A stretch of DNA of 10,000 nucleotides from Desulfomonile sp. GTDB taxonomy: Bacteria > Desulfobacterota > Desulfomonilia > Desulfomonilales > Desulfomonilaceae. Within the stretch, counting starts at the first letter, position 1. Each line of letters opens with the position of its first letter. Of the stretch, positions 4,473-10,000 are shown one piece after another. The position numbers were made by a program, and so were the translations under genes. The notes under the pieces are model-generated. The model worked only from the letters and a program-made list of their open reading frames with translations, made no database searches and was not told the DNA's origin. The stretch lies in assembly GCA_020216785.1 (NCBI GenBank), contig JAIWNO010000104.1, forward strand, positions 1 through 10,000, read 5' to 3'.

Positions 4473-6343
4473 TCCCCGACCCTGATTGTGAATCGCTCCT
4501 GATCGAAGTACTCCAAGAGCGGGATGTTGTATTTCCGCGAAGAGCCGGTGATTTCACCAAATTGCGAAGGTGTCACCGCTCCTTCACGCTTGATGAATTC
4601 GGCGAGCTTCCGCTTGGTTTCTGCTATGAAAGCGGTGGAAAAGTACAGGTCCTCTTTCACGCGGGCAACTTGTTTTTCCTTCTCGAGAATGCCCAGGAGG
4701 TTTTTGATCTCTTTCTGATCTTTGCCGGTTTCTTTGATGATCTCTTTCAACGTGGGCGGAGCGCATCCGCCCTGAATGATCATATTCGCCAGCTTTTCCT
4801 TGAGCCCCTTCTCTTCTTCCTTGAGGCGAACCTGGTGCGAAGAGGAGCGCACAGTTTCGCCCTGATCCACTGCGGCACCCTCAGAGACGAGAATCTCCAA
4901 GACTTTCCGGAACAGTTTGTCGTTGCCGGGGACGTTCGACCTGAGCTCCTGCTTCGGCATGCCCTCTCGAAGAGGATGTTCGGCGTGAAACGCAGCCAGA
5001 CGCGCAAGCATTCGCTTCTTCAACATCTGTACGAAATCGCCGTGAATAAGCCGATCCTCCGCGGGATCGAAGCACACAAGTGTTCGAGTGCTCTGGAGTT
5101 GGTGCAGCACCTTGTCGAGGCGGGTCGCAGCCATGCCGGAAAGGCCGAGCAGCTCCTTGCGTCGGCAGCCGTCAAGACCGCAGCTCCGGACGAGGGCCAT
5201 AACAATCCCCGGCTGATCGGCGTGACCAAGTTCAACGAAGGTCTTCCTGGTTCTTGCCTTGAGTTTGATGCCTCGAGGATTGACGATTTCTCCGCCGCCC
5301 AGCGTCACCGACGGTGAAAGGCTGCGCAGAACGAACCGATCTCCCACCGAAGGGACGATGGGAGCGGTGGTGCGAAGCTGCGCCATGCACGAGCGGCCGG
5401 GTTCCACCACTTCCTGATCCGGAAGTATCACGACGGCTTCGGCTTCTGTCGTGTAGTGGTGGAGGCTGACCTTTTGTCGGTTCCTGAGCTGGATAGGGGA
5501 CCGGGCAAGAGCGTGGAGGCTCACATCTATGATATGCGAAGGTTGAAACTCACCCGGATGAGCGACAATATTCCCGCGGTGAACCTCGGACTTCTCCACT
5601 CCGCGCAGGTTCACCGCCACCCGCTCGCCCGGCATTACCCGTTCCTCTTGGCGATTGTGCGACTGGAGCGACCGAACGGACGAGCGGATCTCACCGGGCA
5701 GGATTATTACATCGTCTCCTACCGACATGGTCCCGGAGATGAGAGTCCCGGTGACGATCGTGCCGTGGCCACGAAGAGTAAAGACCCTGTCTACCGGCAA
5801 TCGAAGCAAGCCGTGGACCGGCCGCGATTCTATTTTGCGGGCCAGCTCTGCGAGCACAGAGCGCAAATTGTCGAGACCTTCACCGGTCTTGGCCGAAACA
5901 CGCACTATGGGGGCACCTTCAAGGAAAGTGCCCTTCACCAGGTCTATGGCGTCTTCCTCCGCCAGCAAGGCCAGCTCATCGTCTACTAGGTCCGCCTTGG
6001 TGAGCACCACCAGCCCGAGCTTGACGCCGAGCAGCGTGAGAATATCCAGGTGCTCCGATGTCTGGGGCATCACTCCTTCGTCGAGGGCAATCACAAGAGC
6101 AGCCATATCGATGCCCGCCGAACCGGCAACCATCTGGCGAACAAATTTCTCGTGTCCCGGAACGTCGATGATTCCCAGGCGTACGTCCTCTGCCGCATCG
6201 AGATAGGCGAAGCCCAGCTCGATGCTGATTCCTCGTTCCTTCTCTTCTTTGAGGCGGTCCGTGTCGATGCCGGTGAGAGCGCGGATCAGCTCGGTTTTAC
6301 CGTGATCGATGTGCCCTGCAGTGCCGAGGATGACTCGCTTCAT
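4418..6343 (-). CDS. selB: Selenocysteine-specific elongation factor SelB
   Basis: SelB is the EF-Tu-like GTPase that carries Sec-tRNA(Sec) to UGA codons marked by a SECIS hairpin. The protein has 641 residues, full length for the bacterial family. The G domain has P-loop GHIDHGKT (10-17), the switch region ERGISIELGF (36-45), DVPGHE (60-65), TKAD (115-118) and SAK (150-152). IDHGKT and SIELGF distinguish SelB from EF-Tu. The beta-barrel domain II has LRGHGTIVTGTL (190-201). From about residue 370 to the end are the winged-helix repeats that bind SECIS RNA, with KEIIKETGKDQKEI and the final YFDQERFTIRVGDQRVL. A short Gly/Ser-rich tail follows. An AGGAG lies only one base before the ATG, unusually near, but the family start is clear. 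The gene is 12 bases after the binding-protein gene, so probably last in the operon. Its TAG is 55 bases inside the convergent gene. Confidence 0.96.
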   Translation of the reverse strand: MKRVILGTAGHIDHGKTELIRALTGIDTDRLKEEKERGISIELGFAYLDAAEDVRLGIIDVPGHEKFVRQMVAGSAGIDMAALVIALDEGVMPQTSEHLDILTLLGVKLGLVVLTKADLVDDELALLAEEDAIDLVKGTFLEGAPIVRVSAKTGEGLDNLRSVLAELARKIESRPVHGLLRLPVDRVFTLRGHGTIVTGTLISGTMSVGDDVIILPGEIRSSVRSLQSHNRQEERVMPGERVAVNLRGVEKSEVHRGNIVAHPGEFQPSHIIDVSLHALARSPIQLRNRQKVSLHHYTTEAEAVVILPDQEVVEPGRSCMAQLRTTAPIVPSVGDRFVLRSLSPSVTLGGGEIVNPRGIKLKARTRKTFVELGHADQPGIVMALVRSCGLDGCRRKELLGLSGMAATRLDKVLHQLQSTRTLVCFDPAEDRLIHGDFVQMLKKRMLARLAAFHAEHPLREGMPKQELRSNVPGNDKLFRKVLEILVSEGAAVDQGETVRSSSHQVRLKEEEKGLKEKLANMIIQGGCAPPTLKEIIKETGKDQKEIKNLLGILEKEKQVARVKEDLYFSTAFIAETKRKLAEFIKREGAVTPSQFGEITGSSRKYNIPLLEYFDQERFTIRVGDQRVLRGSGTSGDGGSVA

Positions 6344-6355
6344 GCTCCTGTCTTT

Positions 6356-7324
6356 TCACTCGGGCCAGATTTCGATAGAGCGCACCGAAGGAAAGTGGTA
6401 CGGGGTCTCAGGCCCGAACCATACGTCGTAGATCTTCTTCAGCGACCCATCAGCGGCCATGTCCTGGATCGTGAAGTTGACGAGGTCCCGCCAAGCCGAG
6501 TCGTCCTGCGGCACGACAGCTGCGACCGGTTCAACAATCTCCCCAACTTTGAGCAGCTCGAATCGGCCGGGGTTTTTGGAGGCGTACTCCAGGAGAACCA
6601 GGCCTGAGTCAACCCACCCTGCGACCTTTTCCCGACTAATCGCCATGAAGCAGGACGGCCCGTCAGGATAAGAGACGACGTTCTTTTCAGCACTCTTGTC
6701 ACCCGCGTCGCGAAGGAGCTTCATCCCTTCCTTCTCCGCGTTCGATCCCTGAACCGCGGCGATTTTGTTCCCGATCAACTCGGAGACTGATCCGAACTTC
6801 CCCTTGAGCACGAGCACGTGCATCGCATCAAAGAAGTACGGGACCGAGAAGTCAAACAAACCCTCAAGAGACCTCGTATGCCTGATCCGGCACATCGCCA
6901 GGTCGATGCGTCCGCTGGAAAGCAATTGCCCCCAGGTCTTGTCGTTGATCTTGACCATCTCGAGCTTGAGGTTCATATGGCGGGCCATTTCCGTCGCCAT
7001 GTCCACCTCGAACCCGACCCATTCACCTGACGAGTTGAAAAAGCCTTGTGGGGGCCGGTTATACGGCACTCCGATGCGGACCGTGCCTCGTTTGACGATC
7101 GCGTCCATAGCGGTTCCACTGAAGGAAGTTCCTGCCGGAAGCACCAAAGCGGTGAAGATCAGAACAATACACAAGCGGCCTGCAGCAGTCCTGAGACGTG
7201 CTCGTCGACGCTGAATACCAACTGCGCGGACTTGGCGATAGTCAAAAACAGGGATATACATCGCTTTGCTCGGTGGGTGCTGGGGACCACGAAAATGCAT
7301 GAAAGCATCCCCGGGTCGGCTCAT
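6356..7324 (-). CDS. Periplasmic amino-acid-type solute-binding protein (SBP family 3)
   Basis: The protein has 322 residues. After the signal region it shows the family-3 solute-binding fold of polar amino-acid ABC transporters. The first lobe is KRGTVRIGVPYNRPPQGFFN, then GEWVGFEVDMATEMARHM, WGQLLSSGRIDLAMCRIRHT, and FDFSVPYFFDAMHVLV. The second lobe has IAAVQGSNAEKEG and VAAVVPQDDSAWRDLVN, and the ending GSLKKIYDVWFG. The N-terminus is odd: about 50 residues, ending in an Arg-rich stretch (QRRRARLRTAAGR), precede the hydrophobic core (51-63). The ATG at 7324 has a good GGGAGG five bases ahead and overlaps the ricT stop as ATGA, so I chose it; ATG 7261 would shorten the leader but lacks a ribosome site. 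No permease or ATPase gene is nearby. Ligand unknown. It may also be a degenerate or enzyme-like member, or have a sensory role. Confidence 0.85.
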   Translation of the reverse strand: MSRPGDAFMHFRGPQHPPSKAMYIPVFDYRQVRAVGIQRRRARLRTAAGRLCIVLIFTALVLPAGTSFSGTAMDAIVKRGTVRIGVPYNRPPQGFFNSSGEWVGFEVDMATEMARHMNLKLEMVKINDKTWGQLLSSGRIDLAMCRIRHTRSLEGLFDFSVPYFFDAMHVLVLKGKFGSVSELIGNKIAAVQGSNAEKEGMKLLRDAGDKSAEKNVVSYPDGPSCFMAISREKVAGWVDSGLVLLEYASKNPGRFELLKVGEIVEPVAAVVPQDDSAWRDLVNFTIQDMAADGSLKKIYDVWFGPETPYHFPSVRSIEIWPE

Positions 7325-8583
7325 TCAGCCTCCCGCTCGACTGCGGGCTCCTTTTCATCATGGTGCTCTGAGGGTTTTTCGCTCTTACGTCCTCCTTTTT
7401 TCTTTTTCGATGGGGATTCGGGTGACGGCATGATCTCACTCTTCGCGACTTCGACGAAGGTATCCTCATCCAGCTTGATTTGCACCGTCTCGGTCAGTGG
7501 ATTGAGTTTCACCACTACACCTTCGCCACGTTGTGTGCACACGCATTTTCCTACCTTGGGAAGCCCTTTCTTGAAGTCCTCGTACGTATCCTGCTCGTAC
7601 GCAAGACAGCACATGAGTCGGCCGCACACGCCGGAGATCTTGGTGGGGTTCAAGGAAAGATTTTGGGCCTTGGCCATTCTCACGGAGACCGGCTTGAAAT
7701 CTGTAAGGTAGCGAGCGCAACATAACTCCTGTCCGCAGCAGGCAAGGCCGCCGATCATCTTGGCCTCGTGGCGCACACCGATCTGTCGCATCTCGATCCG
7801 CACCGGAAAGCGGGTCACCAGCTGTTTCACCAATTCCCGAAAATCCACCCTGCCTTCCGATGTGAAGTAAAATACATACTTGGAGCCATCAAAGAAGCAT
7901 TCAACCGCAACGAGCTTCATGGGGAGGCCTAATGCCTCGATTCGCTCCAGACAATATTTGCGAGCTTGAGCTTCACGCTTGGCGCATCTCGCTCGCTGTT
8001 CCATATCGACTTTCCCTGCTTTACGAACGATCTTGCGCAGCCCCTCAAGCTCATGCCGGGTAAGTTCCTTTTCCTGCGGACCTACCGACACCTGGCCGAG
8101 ACCGACGCCCTTCTCGGTCTTCATTACAACCCAGTCGCCCACGGCAAGCTGGATATTGTTTGCGTCGAAGCTGTAGATCTTGCCGGCAGGTGAAAATCGA
8201 ACTCCCACGAGGGTAACGGTAACTCTCTTCTCTTCGCACTCGACCTTCGCCGCTCTTTTTGAGGCTGCGGAGCCGTCATCAGGCCCTGCCGGGGTCAGAG
8301 CAGGCTCAAGGTCATTGGGAGAGTCCTCGATCTCTGCAAGTTCTGAGTCCGTCTCCTCTTGGCAGAAAACCTCGTCCTCCTCCTCGATCACATTCGAGTC
8401 AATGCAAAACCGGCCAACGCAATCCTCATCGGACGGAGCAGAAACCTCATGCTCTGTTGTGGTGGAGGCCGCGTGGGGGTGATCTCCTCCAGACGCATCT
8501 TTTGAGGGGTTGCGGTTTTGTCGGCGTGGCACGTAGGATTTGGGTAGATAAGACATATGACGATCGGAATTGCCTTCGCTCAT
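7321..8583 (-). CDS. ricT: PSP1-domain protein, RicT/YaaT-like, with long acidic N-terminal extension
   Basis: RicT (YaaT) of Bacillus works with RicA and RicF, binds Fe-S clusters and steers RNase Y-dependent mRNA processing. Outside Firmicutes the role is unproven. The conserved PSP1 part spans about residues 120-385 of 420: VTLVGVRF (123-130), a KIYSFDA start, the RRYC-type segment ARKYCLERI, then LVAVECFFDGSKYVFYFTSE. The cysteine-rich centre has GGLACCGQELCC (C282, C283, C288, C289), GVCGRLMCCL (C320, C325, C326) and CVC (C347, C349), the likely metal or Fe-S ligands. Residues 1-115 are Ser/Glu/Asp-rich and look disordered, as does the Lys/Glu-rich tail from 390. It starts 14 bases after holB, a frequent order in bacteria. 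The start has only a weak AAGG; ATG at residue 10 (8556) is an alternative. Confidence 0.93.
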   Translation of the reverse strand: MSEGNSDRHMSYLPKSYVPRRQNRNPSKDASGGDHPHAASTTTEHEVSAPSDEDCVGRFCIDSNVIEEEDEVFCQEETDSELAEIEDSPNDLEPALTPAGPDDGSAASKRAAKVECEEKRVTVTLVGVRFSPAGKIYSFDANNIQLAVGDWVVMKTEKGVGLGQVSVGPQEKELTRHELEGLRKIVRKAGKVDMEQRARCAKREAQARKYCLERIEALGLPMKLVAVECFFDGSKYVFYFTSEGRVDFRELVKQLVTRFPVRIEMRQIGVRHEAKMIGGLACCGQELCCARYLTDFKPVSVRMAKAQNLSLNPTKISGVCGRLMCCLAYEQDTYEDFKKGLPKVGKCVCTQRGEGVVVKLNPLTETVQIKLDEDTFVEVAKSEIMPSPESPSKKKKGGRKSEKPSEHHDEKEPAVEREAE

Positions 8584-8597
8584 AGCCTTGCTGTCTA

Positions 8598-9611
8598 TCA
8601 GCCCTCTGCAATCACACCCATAGTCGGGCCGGCGAGAAGCCGAGTGATCCTGAGAAGGGTCACGTCCATGACCAAGTTCCTGTTAACATTGATGTCGGCT
8701 TCAATCAATTCCGCTGCCCGAAGCAACTCGTCGTATACCGCGAACAACTCGCCGCTTTTGTGATGTTGGGCCGTTTCGGCGATTCTGTCAAGGGAATCCA
8801 CATTAACAAAAGATGGAGAGTCGGCCCCGATGCGCTGTACGACGAGATCGCGCACCCATGAGGCAGCCAGGTTGACAGCCTCGAGAGCCGTCTCTTTCTC
8901 CGCGGACAGTTTCTCGGAGAGTTCCAGGAGCCCTGCGATGCCGATTGCACCAGGAGTTGCCAGCACGGATACGATGCGCTCACGCAGGTCCGTGAAGTGT
9001 GTCCGCTCCATCTGGAGTGCTCGGCCTACACTTCCACCTGCCATGCCGGCGAGAACCGCGGCTTTCTCGCTCGGAATGCGCAGTCGTTCTGCAAGAAGGT
9101 GAGTGAGTGCCCCTGTGGGTACGGGACCGAAGCGAATTCGCCTGCAACGGGATCGCACTGTCGGGAGAAGCTCCGCGGGCTTGGATGTAACCAGCACGAG
9201 TATTCGGCCGGGCGGAGGCTCTTCGAGTGTTTTCAGGAGAGAGTTCTGTGCCGGCTTGTTCATCAGGTGAGCGTCGTCGATGATCACGACACGGTTTCGC
9301 GCCTCTACCGGGGCATAACGGAAATATCCTTGAAGCGACCGGATGCGCTCGATGCGAATGCGGCCCTTGATAGGGCGTTCGATGGTCACATCAGGGTGCT
9401 TCTCTTCGATGATCCGGCGGCAGACCGAGCAGGAGCGGTGAAGGTCCTCCAAGGGGTTCGGGCAGTTGACCAGGCAGGCGAAAAGGACGGCAACGCGGCA
9501 TTTCCCGACACCGTCACGCCCTGTGAAGAGGTACGCATGAGCGGGACGGTCCTCTAGAGCGGCACGGGTGAGTATCTCCAGAGGACCGTCATGTCCCACT
9601 ACTTCGTACAT
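8598..9611 (-). CDS. holB: DNA polymerase III delta' subunit (clamp loader)
   Basis: The delta' subunit is part of the clamp loader that opens and loads the beta sliding clamp at primer ends. The protein has 337 residues. AAA+ features seen are: HAYLFTGRDGVGK (25-37, Walker A), a Walker-B-like VVIIDDAH (108-115), NSLLKTLEEPP (123-133), the sensor-1 VTSKP and the SRC motif (154-156). Between Walker A and B is the small zinc module: C50, C61 and C64, with H58 where most relatives have a fourth Cys. Walker A ends GKC instead of GKS/T, so ATP binding may be weak; delta' often does not hydrolyse ATP. The C-terminal half is the helical collar domain. It starts 24 bases after secF and is followed by ricT. 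No clear ribosome site precedes the ATG. Confidence 0.93.
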   Translation of the reverse strand: MYEVVGHDGPLEILTRAALEDRPAHAYLFTGRDGVGKCRVAVLFACLVNCPNPLEDLHRSCSVCRRIIEEKHPDVTIERPIKGRIRIERIRSLQGYFRYAPVEARNRVVIIDDAHLMNKPAQNSLLKTLEEPPPGRILVLVTSKPAELLPTVRSRCRRIRFGPVPTGALTHLLAERLRIPSEKAAVLAGMAGGSVGRALQMERTHFTDLRERIVSVLATPGAIGIAGLLELSEKLSAEKETALEAVNLAASWVRDLVVQRIGADSPSFVNVDSLDRIAETAQHHKSGELFAVYDELLRAAELIEADINVNRNLVMDVTLLRITRLLAGPTMGVIAEG

Positions 9612-9635
9612 GAAAGAGATATCGGCGGTAGTCGC

Positions 9636-10000
9636 TTACATCCTCTTTAACGGGATCCACCGGTCCCACGCGAGGACAAGAGGAGAAGCTACGAAGATGG
9701 TCGAATAGGTGCCGAAGAAAATGCCAACGAGCAGTGCCCACGCCATGTCACGGGTGACCGTACTTCCAAGGACGAGGAGGGCAATCACAACCAGAAGCGT
9801 GAATCCGCTCGTCAAAATAGTCCGAGAGAGCGTCTGATTGATCGATACGTTGATTATCTCCGCCAGAGGTCTGCTCCGCATTAAGGGGATATTCTCGCGA
9901 ATTCGGTCGCAGACCACAATGGTATCGTTTACATCATAACCGATCACCGTAAGGATTGCTGCGAGAATGGTAAGGTTGAACTCCGTGCCCGTCCATACCC
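9636..10000 (-). CDS. secF: Protein-export membrane protein SecF, C-terminal part (5' end outside window)
   Basis: SecF pairs with SecD in the inner membrane and uses the proton gradient to help the SecYEG translocon release exported proteins. The visible 120 residues are the C-terminal half of the SecF membrane domain. They have a hydrophobic segment with TILAAILTVIGY, the family mark NDTIVVCDRIREN (relatives usually have NDTIVVFDRIREN; here Cys replaces Phe), a cytoplasmic loop with INQTLSRTILTSG, and the last transmembrane segments (LLVVIALLVLGS and a Gly/Thr-rich pair ending ASPLVLAWDRWIP). The open frame runs off the window edge, so the GTG near 9947 is internal and not a start. The stop is TAA at 9638-9636, 24 bases before holB. 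secD would be expected just outside the window. Confidence 0.94.
   Translation of the reverse strand, partial: VWTGTEFNLTILAAILTVIGYDVNDTIVVCDRIRENIPLMRSRPLAEIINVSINQTLSRTILTSGFTLLVVIALLVLGSTVTRDMAWALLVGIFFGTYSTIFVASPLVLAWDRWIPLKRM

Noticed and set aside
4385..5317. 310-codon + strand ORF opposite selB
   Set aside because: SelB motifs are continuous on the minus strand through this region. The + frame is a mirror ORF of a GC-rich gene.

Overview
The window most likely comes from a Desulfobacterota/Deltaproteobacteria-type anaerobe. This is an inference from gene content: a split methylmalonyl-CoA mutase large subunit, a complete SelB and a selenocysteine-type HesB/IscA protein, queuosine QueH, and a secF-holB-ricT block. 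No rRNA, tRNA, CRISPR array, complete insertion sequence or phage gene was found. No selC (tRNA-Sec) gene was found by eye either.

Left part (1-2370). The window opens with the last ~110 codons of a methylmalonyl-CoA mutase-type large subunit on the + strand (ends at 335). About 640 bases without a convincing gene follow. They hold a 181-bp palindromic, MITE-like element (401-581) and several hairpins. On the minus strand there is then a two-gene operon with a textbook sigma70-type promoter (1512-1540). Its first gene is a HesB/IscA-family protein whose frame is interrupted by an in-frame UGA, at the place of the family's first conserved cysteine (1179-1466). Its second gene is an FmdB-type zinc-ribbon protein (974-1168). 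A small hairpin with a G-containing loop sits 20 nt after the UGA, where a bacterial SECIS element belongs. I read the first gene as a 95-residue selenoprotein; a plain ORF call sees only its last 60 residues. The 830 bases upstream of this promoter contain hairpins and doubtful small ORFs only.

Middle (2371-4472). Three short or medium genes are well supported: a ribbon-helix-helix-like small protein (+), a stand-alone response-regulator receiver (+), and epoxyqueuosine reductase QueH (-). A divergent gene for an exported protein of unknown function (+) overlaps the 3' end of selB.

Right part (4418-10000). A tight minus-strand run is read in the order secF (partial), holB (delta' clamp-loader subunit), ricT (PSP1 domain), an amino-acid-type periplasmic binding protein, and selB. 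Gaps are 24, 14, -4 and 12 bases, so co-transcription is likely. SelB delivers Sec-tRNA to UGA codons followed by a SECIS. Its presence about 3 kb from the UGA-containing hesB gene means that at least this part of the decoding machinery and one candidate client lie together.
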